Assembly (NCBI GenBank): GCA_031119595.1
Contig: JAVHXX010000021.1
Span: 1 to 19,165, forward strand
Direction: 5' to 3'
Origin: Patulibacter sp.
GTDB taxonomy: Bacteria > Actinomycetota > Thermoleophilia > Solirubrobacterales > Solirubrobacteraceae
DNA: 19,165 bases
Shown: one piece after another, positions 6,938 to 14,322 of the stretch
Layout of the letters: each line of letters begins with the position of its first letter
Position numbering within the stretch: position 1 is the stretch's first letter
Notes under the pieces: model-generated
Seen by the model: only the letters and a program-made list of their open reading frames with translations
Databases searched by the model: none
What the model was told of the DNA's origin: nothing
Made by a program: the position numbers and the translations under genes

Positions 6938-8359
6938 ATGCACCACCACTGCCAGAACTACGCGCGCTCCAAGGCCGGCTTCGCGATGCCCGGCGCCGGC
7001 CTCCCCGTGATCGAGCCGGGCATGCCGACGCCCGCCGGCACCGGCCTCACCCGCCGCTCGCTCGCCCTGCGCTCGCTCGGCCTCGGCATGGCCGTGTACG
7101 GCGCCGGCGCGATGACGAACTCCGAGCGGGTCGAGGCGGCGATCAACGACGCTCTCGCCGAGCACAAGGTCGTCATCTCGATCTTCTTCGACGGCGGCTG
7201 GGACGCCCTCTCCGTGCTCGCGCCGTTCGGCACCGACCACAAGCACGAGGCGAACGCCGCAAAGCTGCGGCCCGGCCTCTCGGGCAACGCCGCCATCCCG
7301 CGCGCGCAGGCGAAGGTCTTCAAGGCCGATCCGAGTCTGTCCTGGCATCCCGCCGCCACGGCCCTGTCGGACCTGTGGGACGGCACCGACGTCGGCATGG
7401 CCGTCGCCCCGGCGGTCGGCTACCCGAACGCCAACCAATCGCACTTCACGAGCCGCCATTTCTGGGAGGTCGGCGCCCTCGACGTCGGCGGGACCACCGG
7501 CTGGATGGGCCGGTACCTCGACCAGGTCGGCCGCCCGGACCTCCCGATCCAGGGCATCTCGATGGGCGGCAACCTCTCGCCGATGCAGGCCACCGCGAAC
7601 GTGCCGGTCTCCGCGGTCTACGACATCGCGAACTACTCCTACGACTACCCGCACTCCTGGGGCGACATGTCCGATGCCGCCACGCGCGCGCTCCGTGGCC
7701 TCGGCGCCCGCGCGACCGCGGACGCGCAGCTCGCGACCGCCCGCATGGTGACCGGTGCGTCGTTCCAGCTCGTCGACGACCTCACCGCAGCGCAGTCCGC
7801 GGCGGCACCTGCGGACGGTCTCTACGGCTCCACCCCGACCGAGATGGGTGCGCGCCTGCGCGACACCGCCCGGCTGCTCGACACCCGGATCAGCGGCTCG
7901 TCCCTGCCGATCCGCTGCATCTCGATGAGCGCGCAGGGCGGCTACGACACCCACTCGAACGAGACCGACTCCTTCGCGACCGACCTGAAGGCCAACTGCG
8001 ACGCCATCAAGGCGTTCTGGCAGGACCTCAAGAACCGCGGCCAGGACGACCGCGTCCTCATGCTCGTGTGGAGCGAGTTCGGGCGTCGCCCGGAGGAGAA
8101 CGGCAGTGGTGGCTGCGATCATGGCGCAGCCGGCACAGCCTTCGTGATCGGCAAGAACGTGAAGCAGGGGCTCATCGGAGAGTTCCCAGGCCTGAAGGCT
8201 GCGGGTTCAACGGATTCCGGTCTTTCGGACGACGGGAATCTGCGCAATACCAGTGATTTCCGGTCCATCGAGGCTGCGGTCCTGGAGCAGTGGCTCGACA
8301 CCGACGCAACTGCAATCCTTCCCGGCATCGCCGGTATCCCCCGCGCCCAGCTGCTGTAG
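6938..8359 (+). CDS. DUF1501 family protein, copy 1, Tat-type signal
   Basis: This 473-residue protein matches DUF1501, a family with an alkaline-phosphatase/sulfatase-like fold and unknown function. Diagnostic pieces are VVISIFFDGGWDALSVL (about 78-94), the HFTSRHFWEVGALD region, GYDTHSNETDSF and SEFGRRPEENGSGGCDHGAA; relatives usually have GTDHG where this has GCDHG. TRRSLALRSLGL (RR at 39-40) before a hydrophobic stretch is a Tat-like signal, placed behind an unusual leader beginning MHHHCQNYARS. AGGTGAG about 8 nt before ATG 6938 serves as ribosome site. From about 8106 to the stop, codons ending in A or T become common (GGT TCA ACG GAT, AAT, CTT, GCA), unlike the rest of the gene and the window, although the protein there still aligns with copy 2. 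Confidence 0.93.
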   Translation: MHHHCQNYARSKAGFAMPGAGLPVIEPGMPTPAGTGLTRRSLALRSLGLGMAVYGAGAMTNSERVEAAINDALAEHKVVISIFFDGGWDALSVLAPFGTDHKHEANAAKLRPGLSGNAAIPRAQAKVFKADPSLSWHPAATALSDLWDGTDVGMAVAPAVGYPNANQSHFTSRHFWEVGALDVGGTTGWMGRYLDQVGRPDLPIQGISMGGNLSPMQATANVPVSAVYDIANYSYDYPHSWGDMSDAATRALRGLGARATADAQLATARMVTGASFQLVDDLTAAQSAAAPADGLYGSTPTEMGARLRDTARLLDTRISGSSLPIRCISMSAQGGYDTHSNETDSFATDLKANCDAIKAFWQDLKNRGQDDRVLMLVWSEFGRRPEENGSGGCDHGAAGTAFVIGKNVKQGLIGEFPGLKAAGSTDSGLSDDGNLRNTSDFRSIEAAVLEQWLDTDATAILPGIAGIPRAQLL

Positions 8360-8437
8360 CCGGCAGGGTCGGGCGGCGACCCCCTTCCACCGCCACACGG
8401 CCCTCTGTCCCGGGCCGCGGATCCAGCACGTACGGCC

Positions 8438-10117
8438 ATGGCCACCTCCCATTCGACGACCGCCGCGAAGGCGACGACCAAGCACGCGAGCGCGAAGCGC
8501 TCGGCGAAGAAACACGCCGCGCGCAAGGCGACGAAGAAGAACGCCAAGAAGAAGCTGCCGGTCTGCACGTCGAAGGACCTGAAGACCAAGAAGGCCAAGC
8601 GGCGCAAGTGCCGCGTCGTGAAGGCCAAGCCGAAGGTCGTCTCGCCGCCGCACCGCGCGACGCCCACCGGGCCGGTCGCCGCCCCGCCCGCCACCGCCCC
8701 GGGCCGCGACGCCTTCCCGACGGCGCAGACGCCGGCCGGCGCCACCGACGGCGCCCGCGCCTACACCGGTTCCTTCGGCGTGGCCCAGGCCGCGCGGCTG
8801 CTGCACCGCGCCGGCTTCGGCCCGGTGCCGGGCCAGGCGGAGGCGTTCGCCGAGCTCGGCCTGCTCGGCGCGGTCCAGGCGCTCATCGACCCCGGCCCGG
8901 CGGCGCTCGTCGGTCCCGCGCCGACCGGCGCCTACCTCGTCGGCGGGCAGTTCGCCCCGGCCGACAAGTACGGCCACCTGCACCTCGCGATGCTCGACCG
9001 GCAGGTCCGCAGCACCGACTCGCTCACGGAGCGCATGACACTCGTGCTTCACGACTGGTTCGGCGTCGGCACCGACAACGCCGGCGGCCTGCGACTCATG
9101 GCGGGCCACATCGACCTGCTGCGCGCGAACTGGCGGGGTTCGTTCCGCGACCTCCTCATGAAGGTCACGCAGGACCCCGCGATGCTCACGTTCCTCAACG
9201 GCACCGACAACACGAAGGCCGCCCCGAACGAGAACTACGGGCGCGAGCTCATGGAGCTGTTCACGCTCGGCGCCGACCGCGGCGCCTACACCGAGACCGA
9301 CGTCCGCGAGATGGCCCGTACCTTCACGGGCTTCCGGGTCGACTACTCGGCGTCGCTCGGGCTCACGAACTTCCGCTTCGACCCGACCCGCTTCGACCCG
9401 GGCACGAAGACCCTGTTCGCGGGTACGCCGTACGAGCGCTCCGGCCGGCTCAGCTGGCAGGACGGCGTGAACGCCGTCGTCGACCATCCGATGCACCCGT
9501 CGTTCGTGGTGCTGAAGCTCTGGTCGTACTTCATCCCGACGGCCCCGTCGCCGCTCACCCAGGCCGACCTCGAAGCGATCTACCGCGCGCACGGCGAGCA
9601 GCTCGAGCCGCTCGTCCAGGCGATCCTCCAGCACCCGGACCTCTACACCGGCCCGGAGATGGTGAAGCCGCCGGTCGTGCATGCCGCGGCGCTCCTGCGG
9701 GCACGCGAGTCCGGGATCACCACCGACGCGTGGATCTCCCGCTGCAGCGCCGCCGGTCAGCTCATGGGCTATCCGCCGAACGTCTCCGGCTGGAACGACC
9801 GCGCGTGGCTCAACACCTCGACCCACTCCGCGCGGTGGGGGTTCGTCCAGGAGCTCATCACGCCCGCCGTCGTGCGCGCCGCCGACTACACCGGCAAGGC
9901 GGAGTCGAGCGACCAGGCCCTCGCCGCCGCCCTCACGTTCTGGGGCACGCCGCAGATCAGCGCCGACCATCGCGCGGCGATGCAGGTCGTCGCCGCGCAG
10001 ACCTGGGTGCCGAAGACACCGGGCGACCAGTACGGCTCCCTCGCGACCTTCCTCGCCCACCGCCAGAACGCGCTCCGGCAACTCGCCGCGGCCGCCCCGG
10101 ACTTCCAGGTCAGCTAG
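8438..10117 (+). CDS. DUF1800 family protein, copy 2, with Lys-rich Cys-flanked N-terminus
   Basis: The 559-residue product repeats the architecture of copy 1: a basic tail of about 60 residues (AKRSAKKHAARKATKKNAKK), C43 and C58 flanking DLKTKKAKRRK, a Pro/Ala-rich linker, then a DUF1800 domain from about 115 to the end (ARLLHRAGFGPVPGQAEAF, NENYGRELMELFTLGADRG, YPPNVSGWNDRAWLN, APDFQVS terminus). The Cys motif and the C-terminal APDFQVS are identical to copy 1, while linker and surface segments diverge, so the duplication is old rather than an assembly repeat. ATG 8438 has no clear Shine-Dalgarno in the 78-nt gap after copy 1 of DUF1501. There is no signal peptide. The stop is followed immediately, with no gap, by the next ATG. 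Function unknown. Confidence 0.93.
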   Translation: MATSHSTTAAKATTKHASAKRSAKKHAARKATKKNAKKKLPVCTSKDLKTKKAKRRKCRVVKAKPKVVSPPHRATPTGPVAAPPATAPGRDAFPTAQTPAGATDGARAYTGSFGVAQAARLLHRAGFGPVPGQAEAFAELGLLGAVQALIDPGPAALVGPAPTGAYLVGGQFAPADKYGHLHLAMLDRQVRSTDSLTERMTLVLHDWFGVGTDNAGGLRLMAGHIDLLRANWRGSFRDLLMKVTQDPAMLTFLNGTDNTKAAPNENYGRELMELFTLGADRGAYTETDVREMARTFTGFRVDYSASLGLTNFRFDPTRFDPGTKTLFAGTPYERSGRLSWQDGVNAVVDHPMHPSFVVLKLWSYFIPTAPSPLTQADLEAIYRAHGEQLEPLVQAILQHPDLYTGPEMVKPPVVHAAALLRARESGITTDAWISRCSAAGQLMGYPPNVSGWNDRAWLNTSTHSARWGFVQELITPAVVRAADYTGKAESSDQALAAALTFWGTPQISADHRAAMQVVAAQTWVPKTPGDQYGSLATFLAHRQNALRQLAAAAPDFQVS

Positions 10118-11539
10118 ATGCACCGCCACTGCCACGACTACGCCCGCTCCTACGCGTCCGCCGGCCAGGGCCTGCCGTCGATCGAGCCCGGCATGCCGCT
10201 GCCGGCCGGCACGGGCATGTCGCGCCGGTCGATGATGCTGCGTTCGCTCGGGCTCGGCGTCGCCGTGTACGGCGCGGGTGCGCTCGGCACCACCGAGCAC
10301 GTCGAGGCGGCGATCAACGATGCCCTCGGCGAACACAAGGTCGTGATCTCGGTCTTCATGGACGGCGGCTGGGATGCGTTGTCCGTCCTCGCGCCGTTCG
10401 GCACCGACCACACGCACGAGGCGAACGTCGCGGCGCTGCGGCCCGGGCTGCTCGGCTCGATCGACCGCACCCTCGCGACGCCGCTCGCCGCCGACCCCAG
10501 CCTGTCCTGGCACCCGAGCGCCGCTGGCCTGCGCGACCTCTGGAACGACCCGAACGTCGGCGTCGCCGTGGCGCCCGCCGTCGGCTACGCGACCCCGAAC
10601 TACTCCCATTTCACGAGCCGCCACTTCTGGGAGGTCGGCGCCCTCGACGTGAACGGGACCACCGGCTGGATGGGCCGCTACCTCGACCGCGTCGGCCGCC
10701 CGGACGTGCCGCTGCAGGGTCTCACGATGGGGTCCGCGCTCTCGCCGACGCTCGCCACCGCGAACGTCCCCGTCGCCGCCGTGTTCGACATCGACCGCTA
10801 CACGTACAGCTACGTCGGCGCCAGCGGCCGCGTCACCGACGTCGCCACGGCCCAGCTGCGCGCCCTCGCCGCGAAGGCCAGCGGCGACACCCAGCGCGAC
10901 CAGTCGCGGATGGTCACCGGGTCGTCGTTCCAGCTCGTCCAGGACCTCGCCGGCACCTCGGCCACCCCGCTCCCGACGGTCGCCTACCCGACCGACCCGA
11001 GCTACTTCGTCGACTCCCTCAAGGACGTCGCGCGCTTGCTCGCCACGAACGTCTCCGGGGCGTATCTCCCCGTGCGGTGCGTGGCCCTGCGCGGCCACGG
11101 CGGGTTCGACACCCACTCCGACGAGGCCGCGTCGTTCGCCGACAACCTCCGCATCACCACGCAGGGGATCAAGGCGTTCTTCGCCGACCTCGCCGCCCGT
11201 GGACAGGACGACCGCGTGGTGATGCTCGTCTGGAGCGAGTTCGGCCGGCGGCCCGCCGAGAACGGCTCCGGCGGGTGCGACCACGGCGCCGCGGGCAACG
11301 CCTTCGTGATCGGGAAGACCGTGCGCCAGGGGCTCATCGGCGAGTTCCCCGGGCTGGTCAAGGCCGGGACCACCAGCGCGGGCCTGATGACCGACGGCAA
11401 CCTCCGCGCCACCTCCGACTTCCGCGGCATCTACTCGGCCCTCCTCGAGCAGTGGCTCGGCACCGACGCCGACGGGATCATCCCCGGGGCGGGTGCCCGG
11501 CCCGGCGCCGGAGCGTTCGCCCGGCCACAGCTCGTCTGA
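10118..11539 (+). CDS. DUF1501 family protein, copy 2, Tat-type signal
   Basis: The 473-residue product is the second DUF1501 paralogue, the same length as copy 1. It keeps VVISVFMDGGWDALSVLAPF, SHFTSRHFWEVGALDVN, GFDTHSDEAASF and SEFGRRPAENGSGGCDHGAA, including the GCDHG variant. The N-terminus MHRHCHDYARS again has a His/Cys cluster, followed by SRRSMMLRSLGLGVAVYGAG (RR at 36-37), a Tat-like signal. The ATG abuts the DUF1800 stop (TAGATG), implying translational coupling and possibly a complex with the product of the previous gene. Codon use is uniformly G/C-ending, unlike the 3' end of copy 1. The C-terminus has extra Gly/Ala residues (PGAGARPGAGAF). Export by Tat is inferred; catalytic activity is unknown. 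Confidence 0.93.
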   Translation: MHRHCHDYARSYASAGQGLPSIEPGMPLPAGTGMSRRSMMLRSLGLGVAVYGAGALGTTEHVEAAINDALGEHKVVISVFMDGGWDALSVLAPFGTDHTHEANVAALRPGLLGSIDRTLATPLAADPSLSWHPSAAGLRDLWNDPNVGVAVAPAVGYATPNYSHFTSRHFWEVGALDVNGTTGWMGRYLDRVGRPDVPLQGLTMGSALSPTLATANVPVAAVFDIDRYTYSYVGASGRVTDVATAQLRALAAKASGDTQRDQSRMVTGSSFQLVQDLAGTSATPLPTVAYPTDPSYFVDSLKDVARLLATNVSGAYLPVRCVALRGHGGFDTHSDEAASFADNLRITTQGIKAFFADLAARGQDDRVVMLVWSEFGRRPAENGSGGCDHGAAGNAFVIGKTVRQGLIGEFPGLVKAGTTSAGLMTDGNLRATSDFRGIYSALLEQWLGTDADGIIPGAGARPGAGAFARPQLV

Positions 11540-11619
11540 CGGCCTCGCGCCCGCCGCTGCTCCGCCCGCGCCCACTCGCTCCCGACGCCGCCCGACCCGA
11601 CCGATCTCCCAGTCGACCC

Positions 11620-12750
11620 ATGCCGCTCCGCTCTGGCCCCTCCACCCGCCGCCGCTTCCCGGCCCTGCTCGCCGCCACGGCGCTGGTCCTCGGGGCGGTC
11701 GGTGCCGGCACGGCGCCGACCGGAGCGTCGGCGATGGACATGGCCAGCATGCCCGGGATGTCGAGCACACACCCCGCCGCGGCGCACGCGGCCGCGACGG
11801 CGACGCACACGGCCGGCACGCCGCATCACGCACCGTCATCGATGTTCGAAGTCGGGACGAAGGCGAGGCCGCTCTACGGCCGGGACCTCGACGGACCGCT
11901 CTGGGCGGCGTCGCCACGCAGCGTGCCCGGGCGTGCGTTCCACGGGACGTTCGCGGAGATCTGGGTCGCCGAGCAGCTCGCGAAGCGCGCCGCGGTAGCG
12001 TCCGCGACGGCGGCCGACGCGCCGGTCGCCACCGCCGCGCGCGCCACGGCCACGACGGTTCTGACGACCGCCGAGGCCACCAAGAAGCTCTCGAAGACCT
12101 GCCAGAAACTGATCAAGAGCAAGACCGGCAAGCTCAGCAAGGCGAACCGCAAGAAGCGCACGAAGTGCCTCGACCAGCGGGCGAAGCTCGTCGAAGCATC
12201 GAAGAAGGCGGCAGGCGAGCCGTCCACCGGCACCACGCCCGCGACCGCGCCAGCTGCCCCGATCCAGGGTCCGTCACCGGTCGTCACGAAGCCGTCCACG
12301 ACGGGCCCCTCACCGACCCCCACACCCACGCCGACCCCCACACCCACGCCCGCCCCCGGCTCGACGGGCATCGATCCGAGCACGGTGGTCTGCAGCGCCG
12401 TCGGCGTGAGCGCGATCGACATCCAGCCGTTCGGCCTCACCCGCGGCGTGATGTGCACCTCCGACACGGACGGCACCGTGAACTTCGAGTTCACGAACAA
12501 GGACGCCCAGCCACATGGTGTCGCGATCAAGGCGACCGGGGCAGCCGACAGCACCGCGAAGGTCATCTTCGGGTCGCTCGGATCGCATTCCGGACCGGTC
12601 AGCGCCAACGTCGTCCTGAAGCCGGGCAACTACACGCTGCTCTGCACGATCCCGTCGCACAACGTCACCACCTCCACCCAGACCTCCATGGAGGTCAACA
12701 TCCAGGTGCTGACCAAGGCCGACTTCATCGCGCAGGGCTACGCCGGCTGA
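11620..12750 (+). CDS. Exported cupredoxin-domain protein with Met/His-rich N-terminus
   Basis: The 376-residue product starts MPLRSGPSTRRRFPALLAAT; STRRRFP and the following hydrophobic run form a Tat-like signal with likely cleavage after ASA (38). The mature end would begin MDMASMPGM, followed by several His residues (51, 56, 63, 69, 70), a typical copper-handling composition. Residues 155-196 are Lys-rich with C161 and C183, then a Pro/Thr linker (231-247). The C-terminal domain (250-360) resembles a plastocyanin-type cupredoxin: H299 in DAQPHGV, C342 and H347 in LLCTIPSHN, and M357 as possible axial ligand. The H-to-M gap is about 5 residues longer than in plastocyanin, so the site may be atypical. 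C258 and C279 could form a disulfide. It lies 80 nt behind the second DUF1501 gene. Partner unknown; electron transfer or copper binding inferred. Confidence 0.85.
   Translation: MPLRSGPSTRRRFPALLAATALVLGAVGAGTAPTGASAMDMASMPGMSSTHPAAAHAAATATHTAGTPHHAPSSMFEVGTKARPLYGRDLDGPLWAASPRSVPGRAFHGTFAEIWVAEQLAKRAAVASATAADAPVATAARATATTVLTTAEATKKLSKTCQKLIKSKTGKLSKANRKKRTKCLDQRAKLVEASKKAAGEPSTGTTPATAPAAPIQGPSPVVTKPSTTGPSPTPTPTPTPTPTPAPGSTGIDPSTVVCSAVGVSAIDIQPFGLTRGVMCTSDTDGTVNFEFTNKDAQPHGVAIKATGAADSTAKVIFGSLGSHSGPVSANVVLKPGNYTLLCTIPSHNVTTSTQTSMEVNIQVLTKADFIAQGYAG
12313..12348 (+). repeat. 18-bp perfect tandem duplication encoding the Pro-Thr linker
   Basis: The unit CCGACCCCCACACCCACG occurs twice in a row, in frame, and encodes the (PT)n linker between the Lys-rich segment and the cupredoxin domain. 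Such linkers vary in length by slippage and usually span the cell wall. Confidence 0.9.
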
Positions 12751-12761
12751 TCCGACCCCCG

Positions 12762-12782
12762 CGGCGGGCCGGCGGCCCGCCG
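12762..12782 (+). terminator. Strong GC hairpin behind the cupredoxin gene
   Basis: Nine-bp perfect arms CGGCGGGCC and GGCCCGCCG enclose a GGC loop, 12 nt after the cupredoxin stop. It is followed by GACGGATTCT rather than a T-tract, so it is a likely end of the DUF1800/DUF1501 transcript but not a canonical intrinsic terminator. Confidence 0.5.
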
Positions 12783-12825
12783 GACGGATTCTGAACCCGG
12801 GCGTGCCGCGGCCCGTACCCCGGTC

Positions 12826-14241
12826 ATGGCCCCAGCTGTCCTCTGGTACCGCCGAGACCTGCGCGTCCACGACCTGCCGGCGCTCGCGGCAGCGATCGAG
12901 GACGGCGCCGACGACGGGGTGATCCCCGTCTTCTGCTTCGACGACACCCTCCTGCACGGGCGGTTCGCGAGTGCTCGGCGCACCGGCTTCCTGCTCGAGA
13001 CGCTCAAGGCGCTCGACGCGCGTTGGCACGACCTCGGCGGGCGCATGTGGTGGCGGCGAGGCGATCCGGCGAAGGAGCTCGCGGAGGTCGTCGAGCTCAC
13101 CGGGGCGACGGTCGTGCACGCCACCGAGGACGTGACCGGCTTCGCGCGGCGCCGCGACGACCGGGTCGGCAAGGCGCTGCAGGACGCCGGCGTCCCGCTC
13201 ACCCTCCACCCCGGCCTTGCGATCGCCACGGACCTGCGGGCGATCACCACGAAGGACGGCCGGCCCCCGATCGTCTTCACCCCCTTCTCCAAGACCTGGG
13301 CCGCGCAGCCTCGACGCGACCTCATCAAGGCTCCGCGGTCGCTGCACACCCCCCGCGGCGACCGCGGACACCTGCCGACGTTGGTCGACCTGGGCTTCGA
13401 CGAGGCCGAAGCCCGGGTCGACGACGCACCGGAGGCAGGCGAGATCGCAGGCGTGCACCACGCCAAGACGTGGTCGGACGGCGGCCTCGCGAAGTACAAC
13501 GACCTGCGGAGCGAACTCGACGCCCGGACCTCGCGGCTGTCGACCTACCTGCACTACGGCTCGCTCTCACCGCTGCTCGCCGAACGCCTCATTCTCGACG
13601 CAGGCGGCCCCGGCTCGCAGACCTTCCGGAGCGAGCTCGCCTGGCGCGACTTCTACCTCCACGTGCAGCTCCAGTTCCCGCACACGGCCACGCTCGAGTT
13701 CCAGGAGCGCTATCGCGAGCTGTCCTGGGAGACCGACGACGATGCCCTCGCGGCCTGGAAGGCCGGACGCACCGGATATCCGGTGGTCGACGCCGCGATG
13801 CGACAGCTCGCCGCCACGGGCTTCATGCACAACCGCGCGCGGATGATCGTCGCGTCGTTCCTCACGAAGGACCTCCACATCGACTGGCGCGAGGGCGAGA
13901 AGCACTTCATGCAGCACCTCCTCGACGGCGATCTCGCCAGCAACAACGGTGGCTGGCAGTGGACTGCGAGCACGGGCACCGATCCCGCCCCGTACTTCCG
14001 GCGGATGTTCAATCCGACCCTCCAGCAGCAGAAGTTCGACGCCTCCGGCGACTACGTGCGCCGGTGGTGCCCGGAGCTCGCCGGCGTCCCCGACAAGCAC
14101 CTCGCCGAGCCGTGGAAGATGACGCCCGAGCAGCAGGAGGAAGCGGGCTGCGTCATCGGCGACGACTACCCCGAACCGATCGTCGACCACGCCGAGGAAC
14201 GCAACCACGCCAAGGAGCGGTACCAGGCCGTCGCCGGGTGA
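12826..14241 (+). CDS. phrB: Deoxyribodipyrimidine photo-lyase (class I CPD photolyase)
   Basis: The 471-residue enzyme repairs cyclobutane pyrimidine dimers with blue light and FAD. The N-terminal antenna domain opens VLWYRRDLRVHDLPAL and continues PVFCFDD. The FAD domain has TYLHYGSLSP, ELAWRDFY (E270 and W273, matching E. coli E274 and W277 at the lesion), TGYPVVDAAMRQL, TGFMHNRARM, and SNNGGWQW with N373 (E. coli N378). W301, W354 and W377 have exactly the spacing of the E. coli electron-transfer chain W306-W359-W382, so the enzyme should be photoreducible and active. The start is ATG 12826; no clear ribosome site precedes it. The gene sits between the cupredoxin and the F420 operon, so the antenna may be FO (8-HDF) rather than folate. 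Phylogenetic subclass is not resolved by eye. Confidence 0.95.
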   Translation: MAPAVLWYRRDLRVHDLPALAAAIEDGADDGVIPVFCFDDTLLHGRFASARRTGFLLETLKALDARWHDLGGRMWWRRGDPAKELAEVVELTGATVVHATEDVTGFARRRDDRVGKALQDAGVPLTLHPGLAIATDLRAITTKDGRPPIVFTPFSKTWAAQPRRDLIKAPRSLHTPRGDRGHLPTLVDLGFDEAEARVDDAPEAGEIAGVHHAKTWSDGGLAKYNDLRSELDARTSRLSTYLHYGSLSPLLAERLILDAGGPGSQTFRSELAWRDFYLHVQLQFPHTATLEFQERYRELSWETDDDALAAWKAGRTGYPVVDAAMRQLAATGFMHNRARMIVASFLTKDLHIDWREGEKHFMQHLLDGDLASNNGGWQWTASTGTDPAPYFRRMFNPTLQQQKFDASGDYVRRWCPELAGVPDKHLAEPWKMTPEQQEEAGCVIGDDYPEPIVDHAEERNHAKERYQAVAG

Positions 14242-14260
14242 TCCGGCGGGCGCGCGTGGG

Positions 14261-14283
14261 CGTTCGCCTGCGCGGCGCGAACG
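14261..14283 (+). terminator. Hairpin behind the photolyase gene
   Basis: Arms CGTTCGC and GCGAACG (7 bp, 9-nt loop) lie 19 nt after the photolyase stop; an alternative outer pairing GGGCGT (14258-14263) with ACGCCC (14291-14296) is also possible. There is no T-tract. It may separate the photolyase from the npdG promoter just downstream. Confidence 0.35.
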
Positions 14284-14309
14284 GAGGCGCACGCCCCCGC
14301 ATCGTCCGT

Positions 14310-14315
14310 TAGGTT
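14310..14315 (+). promoter_or_regulatory. -10 box (TAGGTT) for the F420 operon, leaderless geometry
   Basis: TAGGTT lies 7 nt before the GTG start of npdG, so transcription would begin at or next to the start codon. No clear TTGNNN box is seen about 17 nt upstream. It is an AT-richer spot in GC-rich DNA. Confidence 0.5.
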
Positions 14316-14322
14316 CGGGCCC

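Noticed and set aside
5289..11539. Assembly artefact as explanation for the doubled gene pairs
   Set aside because: The copies differ throughout at nucleotide and protein level, including linkers and C-termini, so this is a diverged biological duplication.
8290..11619. Long plus-strand frame leading into the cupredoxin gene
   Set aside because: The stop-free region upstream of ATG 11620 is out of frame with the DUF1800 and DUF1501 genes and reads as Arg/Pro-rich noise; the signal peptide fixes the real start at 11620.
8207..11917. 1236-codon open frame on the minus strand
   Set aside because: It is antisense to DUF1501/DUF1800 genes with clear family motifs; its translation is Arg/Gly/Val-rich without domain patterns, the usual product of extreme GC3 on the other strand.
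12310..12351. Tandem repeat considered as part of a CRISPR or regulatory array
   Set aside because: Only two 18-bp units, in frame, encoding a Pro-Thr linker; no spacers.
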